The notes under the pieces: generated by a model | What the model saw: only the letters and a program-made list of their open reading frames with translations | Database searches by the model: none | What the model was told of the DNA's origin: nothing | Shown: piece by piece, positions 42,419 through 51,571 of the stretch | How the letters are laid out: the number at the start of each line of letters is the position of its first letter | Position numbering within the stretch: position 1 is the first letter of the stretch | Made by a program: the position numbers and the translations under genes | Assembly: GCA_010672965.1 (NCBI GenBank) | Contig: JAAHFN010000009.1 | Coordinates: forward strand, 245,747-309,746 | Direction of reading: 5' to 3' | DNA: 64,000 nt | Source of the DNA: Oscillatoria sp. SIO1A7 | Lineage (GTDB): Bacteria; Cyanobacteriota; Cyanobacteriia; Cyanobacteriales; Laspinemataceae

Positions 42419-43399
42419 CTAAGCGATTACCTCGAATTCACCCATACAGCCAGACTCGGCGATCGCATCCTGGTGGGGGTGAAACATATATTTGCCCACA
42501 AACGGATAAGAAAACTCCAGAATATGCCTTTCGGCAGTGCCCATAGTAATCACGTCTGTTTCCAAAGTAGGAGCCAGGGTCATTCCCGTGGGATAGACGC
42601 GAAAGAAATTAGCGTGAATGTGAAAAGTAGCTGCGGTGTCGAACTCTATAACGTTCAGCAGGTACAGCCGCACCAACTGATTCTGATAGATGGGAATTGG
42701 ATAGCGCCGGTAGTAATTGGGCAAGCCATTAAAAGCATATATTTCGTTATGCTTATCGTCATTAATGTCATATCCTGCCATCACCAAAACTATTTCATCG
42801 GCTGGGGGGCGGCCTTGGGGCGGATCGATAATAAACATCCCGTAGAGCCCTTTGCTAATATGGCGCGTCACCGGCGCAATATGGCAGTGATAAAGATGAA
42901 CTCCAAACGGTCGAGCGTTAAACTCATAAATAGTAGAGTTGCCATGACGCACTGGTTTCACTCCATCCGCTTCTGCTGGGTGAATGCCGTGAAAATGCAT
43001 GCTGTGGGCGTGTCCGGCATTGTTGGTAAAAATAACCCTAACTCTGTCTCCTTCTTTTGCTCTTAAGGTCGGCCCAGGCACTCTACCGTTATAATTCCAA
43101 GTCACATAAGAAATAGCCCGATTCAACTGTAAAGTAGTCGTCTCCGCCTCAATCCTAAATTCTCGAATTGTCCGACCGTTTTCATAAACTTCCCTGCCAT
43201 AGTCAAAATCTCGCAACATCGCCATTGGACTGATTAGCTCGCCGCCTTTTGGCAACTCGCTATTCCAGGGAGGCACTCGCACGACTTGCCCTCGTCCCCG
43301 CTGTTGTATTGCTGCCCCGCCCAGAGCAAGGGCGATCGCGCTCAATCCTCCGTGCAGCAAGCGACGACGAGTACAAAGTTTAGAAATTTGCTCTAGCAT
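42419..43399 (-). CDS. Two-domain multicopper oxidase, Tat-exported
   Basis: 326 residues from ATG 43399. Tat-type signal (CTRRRLLHGGLSAIALALGG). Two cupredoxin domains. Copper ligands: HSMHFHGIH and HLYHCHIAPVTRH in the first, with type 1 Cys-His and the type 2/3 His pairs; HIHANFFRV and HPHQDAIAESGCMGEF in the second. This is the layout of two-domain oxidases and nitrite reductase-like proteins that assemble as trimers. The substrate is not evident; laccase, Cu(I), Fe(II) or Mn(II) oxidation are possible. First gene of an operon with the His-rich lipoprotein. Confidence 0.88.
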   Translation of the reverse strand: MLEQISKLCTRRRLLHGGLSAIALALGGAAIQQRGRGQVVRVPPWNSELPKGGELISPMAMLRDFDYGREVYENGRTIREFRIEAETTTLQLNRAISYVTWNYNGRVPGPTLRAKEGDRVRVIFTNNAGHAHSMHFHGIHPAEADGVKPVRHGNSTIYEFNARPFGVHLYHCHIAPVTRHISKGLYGMFIIDPPQGRPPADEIVLVMAGYDINDDKHNEIYAFNGLPNYYRRYPIPIYQNQLVRLYLLNVIEFDTAATFHIHANFFRVYPTGMTLAPTLETDVITMGTAERHILEFSYPFVGKYMFHPHQDAIAESGCMGEFEVIA

Positions 43400-44219
43400 A
43401 GGCAAAGAAAAGACGTGAGGGTCCGCATTTGACTGTTTTATGCCCGCAATGTACCAATGACTTCGCTCCTAAGAGAGAACTAGGCGGAGTCGCCATTCGG
43501 CAATCCATCTAACAATTGATACTTATTTCTGATAAATCATGCCAGATAAGTTTATTATTGGACCTTATTAAGACATTTTTTATGGCCCTTGATTAGGCTT
43601 TTAAAGCCTGGTTTAGCACGCTATTTCGCCAGAAAGGCTTGTTTTAGCTCCTTATAAAGATCCTTATAAGGGCCTATTGTTTGACAAAAAAAACACTATA
43701 ACCCTGTTTATGCTTCTCAACTGATTCGTAATCTTATCCTAATTTTTGCAATTAATTAGCAATAAGTCTGCCTGCCTTGCGATAATTTTTTTCAGCATGA
43801 CGCAAAGACGCTATTTGTAGCGGCAGCAATGCAAGCAAGGCGCTCTATGCAGGGCTTGACATGACAATTTGCGTAAATCCTGAAGATAAATAAATCTTTT
43901 TTGCCAATGGCTATCTGGACCATCTGGACAGTAGTGGGATTGGAATTGTCTGGCTTATAGCAGTAAGCGTATGCGCTCCACGGCGCGCAGGCTCCGCTCT
44001 TCTGCTTTCAGCTTATGCGCTCCACGGCGCGCAGGCTGCGCTCTTCTGCAGTCAGCTAAAGTCCTGCCAACAAGCGCACTCAAGCGCGTTTTGATTCCTG
44101 TCAAACACCTTAATCGGTAGTGCTATAAAATTGTAGGGAGCGACCCGCCAAGATTACTAGGTCCTCCCTACAATTGTTAGCAATTTGAGATTTGACAGAG
44201 CAATAGACCCAAGCCAATC
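43400..44219. other. 0.8-kb gap upstream of the multicopper oxidase
   Basis: AT-rich, with TTATAAAGATCCTTATAAGG and AAGGCTTGTTTTAGC strings (43600-43670), the right half of a family A element (AATTTGCGTAAATCC, 43868-43881) and E5 (43956-44126). No gene. Confidence 0.55.
43956..44126. mobile_element. Family E element (copy E5) with internal duplication
   Basis: TATAGCAGTAAGCGTATGCG left, ATCGGTAGTGCTATA right. ATGCGCTCCACGGCGCGCAG is present twice inside (43970 and 44014). Confidence 0.7.
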
Positions 44220-44450
44220 CTAAGAGGAGCCTGGCGCGGCTACACAAAACTCTTCAATGCCTTTTGGCTCGGTTCGCTCTGGAATAGTTCTAGCGGGAGC
44301 CGAGTCGCGACGCAATAGGAGCAACGACCATTGGGCGATATCGATCCAGGCAGAAACAACTTGGGGAATTTGCACGAAAACCAGGGCAGCAATAATCAGA
44401 AGTTTTTGGATTGCTTTTTGCTCGGCAGGCTTTTTGCTATTATCGCTCAT
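44220..44450 (-). CDS. Small membrane protein with repeat-derived C-terminus
   Basis: 76 residues from ATG 44450 (GGAAGAGATA upstream). One or two hydrophobic helices (KLLIIAALVFVQIPQVVSAW, then AQWSLLLL). Not recognised. The last nine codons (FCVAAPGSS) coincide with TTTTGTGTAGCCGCGCCAG, a stretch of family C elements, so the 3' end was replaced by element DNA. Possibly a truncated member of a longer family. Confidence 0.55.
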   Translation of the reverse strand: MSDNSKKPAEQKAIQKLLIIAALVFVQIPQVVSAWIDIAQWSLLLLRRDSAPARTIPERTEPKGIEEFCVAAPGSS

Positions 44451-44870
44451 TATCTCTTCCAAACTCTATAGCTGCATCCTAGCCAGAGCAAATGTCATGT
44501 TTCCAGAGCTATTGGGTTGGAGTTATAAGTCCGATTTGCCCTATCTTTTAGGGCAGAGCGGGACAATAGAGAAAACCTATCTGCCCTAGACGGAGAAGCT
44601 AAAAGGATCTATATTGGAAGTGTGGGACTGGGAGCCAGAAACCTGGGAGCCAGAAACCCGTTTTTTTGAACAATACCTTCGCCAAAACGCAAAAACACCT
44701 TATTTTTAGGTTGCTCCCGGGAACGAAACACAACAAATGCGAGGTCTAATACCAAGGTCAGATCTGACCTTGGGGCAAATAGGCGTTGGTATTGTTGAAA
44801 AAGACGGGTTTTTATAAGACTGGGAGCCAGAAACCCGGTTTTTCACATACTACCTTACTAAAGCGCGGCT
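44451..44870. other. Gap with a family F large element
   Basis: About 44636-44857: AGAAACCCG..TTTTTGAACAATACCTTCGCC at the left, an inner AAGGTCAGATCTGACCTT palindrome and GGTATTGTTGAAAAAGACGGG at the right. Same architecture as 54015-54216. No gene. Confidence 0.6.
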
Positions 44871-46313
44871 ATGGTTAAATCGGAACGACTACAATCGGAT
44901 AAAGTTGGCTCTAGCGAAGCGGGAAAAAGAAAACTGAGACAGGCGATAAAGGACGCTGGCCTAACCCAAGAGAAACTGGCGAAGGAAGCGAATGTCTCCG
45001 TCGATACTGTCAAGCGTTTGCTGGGAACAAAAGATTGCCCCAATGGCTTGGAGCGATGGGCAGTGGAAAATGTTGCTGAAGCTGTCGGCATCGCGCCGAC
45101 GGATATTGTTGACCCCAAAGATTGGTACGGCCTGCCGGAGCTGCCGGAGGAGTTTGCAGCTCTGATTAAAGATAAAATCGAGACCTTTTGCGGTCGCCAG
45201 TTTATCTTTAAGGAGTTCGAGGAGTTTTGCCAAGAAAATCCCTGCGGTTATTTTATTGTGGTGGGAGATGCCGGAACTGGTAAAACCGCGATCGCCGCTA
45301 AGTATGTTTCCGAGCATTATGCCCCTTGCTACTTTAATATTCTGGCGGAAGGTCGCAATCGACCGGAGTTGTTTCTCAAAAGCATTCGCCAACAACTGAG
45401 CGATCGCTTCTCTTTGGCCGACGCGCAGCAGGCGGACTTGCCCGGGTTGCTCGCCCAAGCCAGCCGCCAGCTTTCCGCTAACGAGAGTTTGGTAATTGTT
45501 GTCGATGCCCTGGACGAAGTAAACCAAGAACCGGGAGACAATCTCTTATATTTACCGACGACTCTGCCGGAGCGAGTCTATTTCCTGCTGACCCGACGGC
45601 CTTATAATTTAGAGAAAAAGCGCTTGACCGTATCCCCGAGCCTGCCGGTGAAGGAATTGGACGTAGCGGCAAGGGAGTATTTTGAATTCAGTCGCGCCGA
45701 CGTGAAAGCTTACATTAATTTATGGCTCAACCCCGCCGCCGATTTGCCGTCCGCCAAAGATAGCAAAAATGCCAAGAATGCCAAGAATGCTTTGAAACGC
45801 TGGATCGAGCAGCGCCAGATTGCCTCGGAGGAGTTTGCGGAGCAGGTGGCGCAGAAAAGCGAAAACAATTTTATGTATTTGCGCTATGTTTTGCCAGCGA
45901 TCGCCCGGGGTTTCTACGACGACCTGACTTTAAAGCAATTGCCCGACGGCCTCCAGGAATATTATCAAACCCATTGGACGCGGATGGGCATGCAGAAGTA
46001 TAAGGAGAATAAACCGACAGAATTGATGGTGCTGGTTCTCTTTACCTTCGTAGAAATTGGCACGCCGATTACCAAGGAAATAATTACTGGAGTTGCCCGG
46101 GCGGAGGAGTCACAAGTAGAAGAGGTTTTGGCGCAATGGGTGGAATATTTGAAAGAGCAGCATATTGAGGAAGAGCTATGCTACAGCATCTATCATGCCA
46201 GTTTCCTAGAGTTTCTCAAAGCCAAGCGAGAGCTGAAGCCAACCCGAAGTCTCTTTCGGGAAGTCAACGAACGCATTGTTGCTTATCTAGAAAAGGCGAT
46301 CGATCTGTTTTGA
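44871..46313 (+). CDS. HTH-STAND (NACHT-like) ATPase
   Basis: 480 residues. N-terminal XRE-like helix-turn-helix (KRKLRQAIKDAGLTQEKLAK, then EANVSVDTVKRLLG; about 19-75), linker, then a STAND P-loop domain: Walker A GDAGTGKTAIAAKY near 133, Walker B LVIVVDALDEV near 208, sensor LLTRRPYN, and a winged-helix-like region that ends YHASFLEFL. There are no C-terminal repeats, so the ligand-sensing part typical of these switches is absent. Homologous to the C-terminal module of the gene at 47642. STAND proteins act in signalling and in anti-phage defence; which applies is not evident. The TGA overlaps a family F hairpin. Confidence 0.85.
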   Translation: MVKSERLQSDKVGSSEAGKRKLRQAIKDAGLTQEKLAKEANVSVDTVKRLLGTKDCPNGLERWAVENVAEAVGIAPTDIVDPKDWYGLPELPEEFAALIKDKIETFCGRQFIFKEFEEFCQENPCGYFIVVGDAGTGKTAIAAKYVSEHYAPCYFNILAEGRNRPELFLKSIRQQLSDRFSLADAQQADLPGLLAQASRQLSANESLVIVVDALDEVNQEPGDNLLYLPTTLPERVYFLLTRRPYNLEKKRLTVSPSLPVKELDVAAREYFEFSRADVKAYINLWLNPAADLPSAKDSKNAKNAKNALKRWIEQRQIASEEFAEQVAQKSENNFMYLRYVLPAIARGFYDDLTLKQLPDGLQEYYQTHWTRMGMQKYKENKPTELMVLVLFTFVEIGTPITKEIITGVARAEESQVEEVLAQWVEYLKEQHIEEELCYSIYHASFLEFLKAKRELKPTRSLFREVNERIVAYLEKAIDLF

Positions 46314-46417
46314 GAAACCCGGTTTTTTGGAAAAACCGGGTTTCTGACCCTAGCAACCAAGATTGCTGAGAAACCCGGTTTTGAGAAACCCGGTTTTTTG
46401 GAAAAACCGGGTTTCTG
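46312..46417. repeat. Family F hairpins after the HTH-STAND gene
   Basis: GAGAAACCCGGTTTTTTGG faces its complement (46312-46350), and a second stem lies at 46367-46417. They probably terminate transcription from both sides. Confidence 0.7.
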
Positions 46418-46491
46418 ACTTACCTATAAAAGGCGATCGCATCCTAGGATATATAGTAAGCTAGATTGGGCAATCTTCAGCAGAGCTAACT

Positions 46492-47313
46492 ATGCAATAC
46501 GACAACTTATGCAAATACCTGGCGGAGAAATATCCGCAGCGCTTTGCCAGTTGGGTTTTGGGACGGCCTGTAACGGGAGTGCAAGTCTTGAAAACCGAAT
46601 TGAGTATCGAACCGATTAGAGCAGACTCGATAATCTTGCTCCGCCTGAGCGATCGCATTTTGCACCTAGAATTTCAGGTCAGTGTGCCCGGTCCCAAGAA
46701 AAAACCCATGCCCTTGCGGATGCTCAACTATTGGGTGCGGCTCCATTGGCAATATGGCCTGCCAGTGACTCAAGTATTGATTTGGCTAGTGCCGACCAGC
46801 AATCCTGCTGTTTTTGAGGATTTCTTCGAGCTAGAGTCCACTTGGCATGACTATCAAGTAGTGCGGATGTGGGAGCAATCGCCCTCGGCATTCTTGCAAG
46901 AACCGGCACTACTCCCATTTGCCACCCTGGCAGCTCATAAAGACTCGGCCCAATTGCTCGGTAGCGTGGTCGCAGCAGTAGATAAGATAAAACTACCAGA
47001 AGTCCGCGAGGAAATTTCTACTTGCACCCAGCTTCTGGCGGGCTTGCGACATCAGCCCAATTTAATTCGCAGCTTATTTGCGGGAGGAATTATGCGGGAA
47101 TCCCTTGTTTACCAAGAAATCCTGCAAGAAGGAAAGCAGGAAGGGGCCATGTCTCTTGTCACGCGCCTACTGTCGCGCCGATTCGGACCCCTATCCGAAG
47201 AACTATCCTTGCGGATTCGGCTTTTATCCACGACTCGGTTGGAGAGTTTGGGCGAGGCTTTGCTGGATTTTGAGAAGATCTCCGATCTAATAGCTTGGCT
47301 CGATCGCACTTAA
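46492..47313 (+). CDS. Rpn/PD-(D/E)XK nuclease-like protein with DUF4351 tail
   Basis: 273 residues starting MQYDNLCKYLAEKYPQRFAS. Nuclease-fold signature: R.DSIILLRL, then HLEFQVSVPGPKKK (E-x-Q, the D/E-x-K-like strand), followed by R.LNYWVRLHWQYGLPVTQVLI. The C-terminal 60 residues (QEGAMSLVTRLLSRRFGPL, then SLRIRLLSTTRLESL) are the DUF4351 domain typical of the cyanobacterial Rpn/transposase-like family. Some Rpn proteins promote RecA-independent recombination; these copies are usually multicopy accessory genes. Sits between two STAND genes. Confidence 0.88.
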   Translation: MQYDNLCKYLAEKYPQRFASWVLGRPVTGVQVLKTELSIEPIRADSIILLRLSDRILHLEFQVSVPGPKKKPMPLRMLNYWVRLHWQYGLPVTQVLIWLVPTSNPAVFEDFFELESTWHDYQVVRMWEQSPSAFLQEPALLPFATLAAHKDSAQLLGSVVAAVDKIKLPEVREEISTCTQLLAGLRHQPNLIRSLFAGGIMRESLVYQEILQEGKQEGAMSLVTRLLSRRFGPLSEELSLRIRLLSTTRLESLGEALLDFEKISDLIAWLDRT

Positions 47314-47641
47314 AAAACCCGGTTTTGAGAAACCCGGTTTTTCCAAAAAACTTGAGAAACCCGGTTTTTAGGAAAAACCGGGTTTCTGACCCTAGCAACC
47401 AACATTGCCGAGAAACCCGGTTTTTCCTAAAACTTGAGAAACCCGGTTTTTTCAAAAAACCGGGTTTCTGACTTATACCAAATCCGGTAAAGTCCCCACA
47501 GAAAAATTTGTAATCTCCCGTAGGACGGGCGTCCCGCCTGTCCATATCCGGGCTGGCGGACAGGCGGGACGCCCGTCCTACGGGAAGGCTTTTTTAAAGT
47601 AATTAACCGGATTTGATATTACTCACAAAAGGAGATCGACA
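47313..47641. repeat. Family F hairpin cluster and a CAAATCCGGT-ended element
   Basis: Four AGAAACCCGG units (47328-47475) overlap the Rpn stop. Then an element from ATACCAAATCCGGTAAA (47476) to ACCGGATTTGATAT (47618) with a GTAGGACGGGCGTCCCGCC palindrome like the core of family B (47519-47581) inside it. No gene. Confidence 0.7.
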
Positions 47642-50600
47642 ATGGCAAGCTTGGCAGCTAAATTAGCAAGCAAACCGCCCTCCTTCCAGCGCGCCTATCT
47701 CGGCGGCTATCCCCAAAATCTGGCCAGGTCGCGGCAAAAGCAAAAATATTGCCGAACTCTGACGAACTTTGAATTCCTGGAGGCCAAGATTAACAATCCC
47801 GAATTTAGCATTCAATCGCTAATTGAGGATTTCGATTTTGTTGGCGAATTGGACTTGCCGCCGCAGACAGCCAAAGCCCTGGAACTAATTCAAGGAGCCC
47901 TGCGCTTATCGGCTCATATTTTAAGTCGGGACAAGAGCCAATTAGCGAGCCAACTGCTCGGGCGGATGCTGGATTTCGACTTACCAGAGATTCAGACTTT
48001 GCTGCAACAGGCCAAGCAATGGCAAGGATCGCCTTGGCTGCGACCCTTGACCCAGAGCTTAATCCCTCCCGGCGGGCCATTGGTGCGAGTTCTCGCCGGT
48101 CATAGCGGCGGGGTAAGAGCAGTAGCGATAACCCCCGATGGCCGAAAAGCTATTTCTGGTTCTGATGACAGAACCCTGAAGGTTTGGAACTTAGACACCG
48201 GAGCGCCAATAGCTACTCTCGCCGGTCATAGCGACCGGGTAAGAGCAGTAGCGATAGCCTCAGATGGCCGAAAAGCTATTTCTGGTTCTGATGACAGAAC
48301 CCTGAAGGTTTGGAACTTAGACACCGGAGTGGAAATAGCTACTCTCGCCGGTCATAGCGACTGGGTAAGAGCAGTAGCGATAACCTCTGATGGCCGAAAA
48401 GCTATTTCTGGTTCTGATGACAGAACCCTGAAAGTTTGGGATTTAGAAACAAGAGCGGAAATAGCTACTCTCGCCAGCCATACTGACAGGGTAACAGCAG
48501 TAGCGATCGCCCCCGATGGCGGAAAGGCTATTTCTGGTTCTGATGACAACACTCTGAAAGTTTGGGATTTAGAAACAAGAGCGGAAATAGCCACTCTCGC
48601 CGGTCATAACGACTGGGTAAGAGCAGTAGCGATAACCTCTGATGGCCGAAAAGCTATTTCTGGTTCTGATGACAGAACCCTGAAGGTTTGGGATTTAGAA
48701 ACAAGAGCGGAAATAGCTACTCTCGCCGGTCATAGCAGTAAGGTAACAGCAATAGCGATAACCCCCGATGGCGGAAAGGCTATTTCTAGTTGTTATGACA
48801 AAAACCTCAAAGTTTGGGATTTAGAAACAAGAGCGGAAATAGCTACTCTCGCCGGTCATAGCAGCGAGGTAACAGCAATAGCGATAACGTCAGACGGCCG
48901 GGCTATTTCTGCTTGTTTTGACAGAAACCTGAAAGTTTGGGACTTAGAAACAAGAGCGGAAACAGCTACTCTTGCTGGTCATAGCGACCGGGTAAGAGCA
49001 TTAGCGATAACTGTCGATGGCCAAAAGGCTATTTCTGCTTCTTTTGACAAGACCCTGAAAGTTTGGAACTTAGAAACGGGAGCGGAAATAGCTACTCTCG
49101 CCGGTCATAGCGACCGAGTAAGAGCATTAGCGATAACCTCAGATGACCGAAAAGCTATTTCTATTTCTCACAACACCCTGAAAGTTTGGGATTTAGAAAC
49201 AAGAGCGGAAATAGCTACTCTCGCCGCTCATAGCGGCAAGGTAACAGCAGTAGCGATAGCCTCAGATGTCCAAAAGTCTACTTCTGGTTCTGATGACAAT
49301 ACTCTCAAGGTCTGGGACTTAGAAAATGGATCGGAAATAGCTACTCTCGCTGCTCATATAGGCAAGGTAACAGCAGTAGCGATAACCTCAGATGTCCGAA
49401 AGGCTGTTTCTGGTTCAAGAGACAACGTCCTGAAAGTTTGGAACTTAGAAACCGGAGCGGAAATAGCTACTCTCGACGGCCATAGCAGTAAGGTAACAGT
49501 AGCGATAACCTCAGATGGCCGAAAGGCTATTTCTGCTTCTCACAAAACCATCAAATTTTGGAACTTAGAAACCGGAGCAGGTACTCTGATTGATTATAAA
49601 GACGAGGTAAGAGCAGTAGCGATAACATCAGATTTGCGAAAGGCTGTTTCTGTTTCTGTCTCTGATGACAAAAACCTCAAAGTTTGGAACTTAGAAACTG
49701 GAGCAAAAATAGCCAGTTTTGCCATTGATGGCGGCTGGGTAAGAGCAGTAGCGATAACCTCAGATTTCCGAAAGTCTATTTCTGTTTTTTATGACAATAA
49801 ACTAGAAGTTTCGGACTTAGAGACCGGAGCGAAAATAGCTACTCTTGCCGGCGATCGTGACTGGGTAAGAGCAGTAGCGATAACCTCAGATAACCGAAGG
49901 GCTATTTCTGGTTATGACGACAGAAACCTGAAAGTTTGGAACTTAGAGACCGGAGCGGAAATAGCTACTCTTGCCGGCGATCGTGACTGGGTAAGAGCAG
50001 TAGCGATAACCTCAGATGTCCAAAAGGCTATTTCTGATTCAAGATACAACACCCTGAAAGTTTGGAACTTAGAAACGGGAGCGGAAATAGCTACTCTCGC
50101 CGGCGATCGTGACTGGGTAAGAGCAGTAGCAACAACCGCCGATGGCCAAAAGACTATTTCTGGTTATTCTGAAAAGAGTATCAAAGTTCGGTATAGAACC
50201 GCTGTAAAAGAAATAGCAAGTTTTGCTGGAGATTTTCCAATAACTTGCTGTGCTATTACGCCGGATGGCAAAACTATTGTGGCAGGGGAGACTTCGGGGC
50301 GACTGCATTTCTTGCGCTGGGAAGGGCGATGCGGCATTATGAATTCCACCACATTTAAAATCCCAAGCCAAATCGATCGCCTCCTTAGAGAAAAGAGCGC
50401 AAACTTTACGAGTCGCCCGCATATCTTCTCGACTTTGGCAGATTTCTTGCAGCGCGAGAACCGGGGCTATTTCACCATAGTCGGCGCTCCCGGTAGCGGC
50501 AAAACTGCCATCTTGGCCAAATATGTCACGGCCAATCCCGACGCTATCTATTACAGTGCCGCGCTCCCGGGCAAAAATCGAGCCGATGTCTTTTTCGCCG

Positions 50601-51571
50601 ATCTCTGCCAGCAACTCGTCCAGGGCTACGGCTTGGAGGACAGCGGCCTGCCGGATAACCTTCTGCCGGATAGCGCCGCCGAGGGCAATTGGCTATTTTC
50701 GCTTTTGCTCCAGAAAGTCAGCCGCCAGCTAGAACCAAACCAAAAACTAATTATTGCCATTGATGCTTTAGAGCAAGTGGGCTTGGACTCTGGCAGAGCT
50801 GGGCAAATCCCGGGCAGCAATATTTTCTACTTGCCGCGATATCTGAGCGATCGCATTTATTTCCTCCTAGCCCGCCGCCCCTTCCCGAAAGAAAAATCCG
50901 GCTTATTAATCGAAGCTCCCGCCCAACTCCTGAACCTCGAAGACTGCGCCGAGGAAAACCGGCAAGATATCCGCGCCTACATTACGGACTTGCAAGGGCT
51001 AAGCCCTCCGGGCAGGCTTCGACTCCGCTCAGCCCGAACGGTGGCGGTCGAAGAGAGCCAGACTAGCAGCCAGATGCAAGGGCTAAGCCCTCCGGGCAGG
51101 CTTCGACTCCGCTCAGCCCGAACGGTGGCGGTCGAAGAGGGCCAGATTAGCAGTCAGATTAGCAGCAATTTGGCCGAGAGTCTCGCCGCCAAAAGCGACG
51201 GTAATTTTATGTATGCCAGCCAAATTTTAGAGGCTATAGCTCGGGGCCTTTATACAGATATTTCGGCGATCGACCCAGACTTTGACCCCCTGCCCCCAGA
51301 GTTAGCAACCTATTATCGCCAGCATTGGCTACAGATGCAAGCTGGGGAATTGTCCGACCTTGCCCGAGGGGTCCTGGGAGTTTTAGTCCAGCAAAGCGAA
51401 CCCCTATCGACAGAGGCCATAAGTTCTCTTCTCGATGCAGACGAATACGAAGTGGAGGAAGTCCTAGAGGATTGGTTGCAGTTTTTGCGCCTCCAGGAAA
51501 TCGGAGCAGAAACCGGCTACGCCCTTTATCACTCTAGTTTTCGCGAGTTTTTGGCAAGAACTGGGGTGTAG
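47642..51571 (+). CDS. WD40-STAND protein with permuted domain order
   Basis: 1309 residues from ATG 47642 (AAAGGAGATCGAC). Residues 1-150 hold the helical region (TLTNFEFLEAKI, ALELIQGALRLSAHIL, PLTQSLIPPGGPL) that in other cyanobacterial STAND proteins lies between the ATPase and the WD40 repeats. 155-880 are about 17 WD40 repeats (GHS..VRAVAITSDGRKAISG), very alike, several almost identical at DNA level. 900-1309 are a STAND ATPase: Walker A GAPGSGKTAILAKY, Walker B LIIAIDALEQV, end YHSSFREFL. The usual order is ATPase, helical region, WD40, so the gene is a circular permutation. Residues about 1117-1172 are an 84-bp in-frame tandem repeat of a mobile short sequence. Confidence 0.88.
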   Translation: MASLAAKLASKPPSFQRAYLGGYPQNLARSRQKQKYCRTLTNFEFLEAKINNPEFSIQSLIEDFDFVGELDLPPQTAKALELIQGALRLSAHILSRDKSQLASQLLGRMLDFDLPEIQTLLQQAKQWQGSPWLRPLTQSLIPPGGPLVRVLAGHSGGVRAVAITPDGRKAISGSDDRTLKVWNLDTGAPIATLAGHSDRVRAVAIASDGRKAISGSDDRTLKVWNLDTGVEIATLAGHSDWVRAVAITSDGRKAISGSDDRTLKVWDLETRAEIATLASHTDRVTAVAIAPDGGKAISGSDDNTLKVWDLETRAEIATLAGHNDWVRAVAITSDGRKAISGSDDRTLKVWDLETRAEIATLAGHSSKVTAIAITPDGGKAISSCYDKNLKVWDLETRAEIATLAGHSSEVTAIAITSDGRAISACFDRNLKVWDLETRAETATLAGHSDRVRALAITVDGQKAISASFDKTLKVWNLETGAEIATLAGHSDRVRALAITSDDRKAISISHNTLKVWDLETRAEIATLAAHSGKVTAVAIASDVQKSTSGSDDNTLKVWDLENGSEIATLAAHIGKVTAVAITSDVRKAVSGSRDNVLKVWNLETGAEIATLDGHSSKVTVAITSDGRKAISASHKTIKFWNLETGAGTLIDYKDEVRAVAITSDLRKAVSVSVSDDKNLKVWNLETGAKIASFAIDGGWVRAVAITSDFRKSISVFYDNKLEVSDLETGAKIATLAGDRDWVRAVAITSDNRRAISGYDDRNLKVWNLETGAEIATLAGDRDWVRAVAITSDVQKAISDSRYNTLKVWNLETGAEIATLAGDRDWVRAVATTADGQKTISGYSEKSIKVRYRTAVKEIASFAGDFPITCCAITPDGKTIVAGETSGRLHFLRWEGRCGIMNSTTFKIPSQIDRLLREKSANFTSRPHIFSTLADFLQRENRGYFTIVGAPGSGKTAILAKYVTANPDAIYYSAALPGKNRADVFFADLCQQLVQGYGLEDSGLPDNLLPDSAAEGNWLFSLLLQKVSRQLEPNQKLIIAIDALEQVGLDSGRAGQIPGSNIFYLPRYLSDRIYFLLARRPFPKEKSGLLIEAPAQLLNLEDCAEENRQDIRAYITDLQGLSPPGRLRLRSARTVAVEESQTSSQMQGLSPPGRLRLRSARTVAVEEGQISSQISSNLAESLAAKSDGNFMYASQILEAIARGLYTDISAIDPDFDPLPPELATYYRQHWLQMQAGELSDLARGVLGVLVQQSEPLSTEAISSLLDADEYEVEEVLEDWLQFLRLQEIGAETGYALYHSSFREFLARTGV
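50991..51158 (+). repeat. 84-bp in-frame tandem repeat in the WD40-STAND gene
   Basis: TGCAAGGGCTAAGCCCTCCG begins at 50991 and 51075. Each 28-codon unit includes GACTCCGCTCAGCCCGAACG. The core also lies in mfd (about 35573-35612) and at 22195-22235. Confidence 0.85.

Noticed and set aside
42413..43066. 217-codon plus-strand frame opposite the multicopper oxidase
   Set aside because: Shadow of a strongly conserved gene on the other strand.
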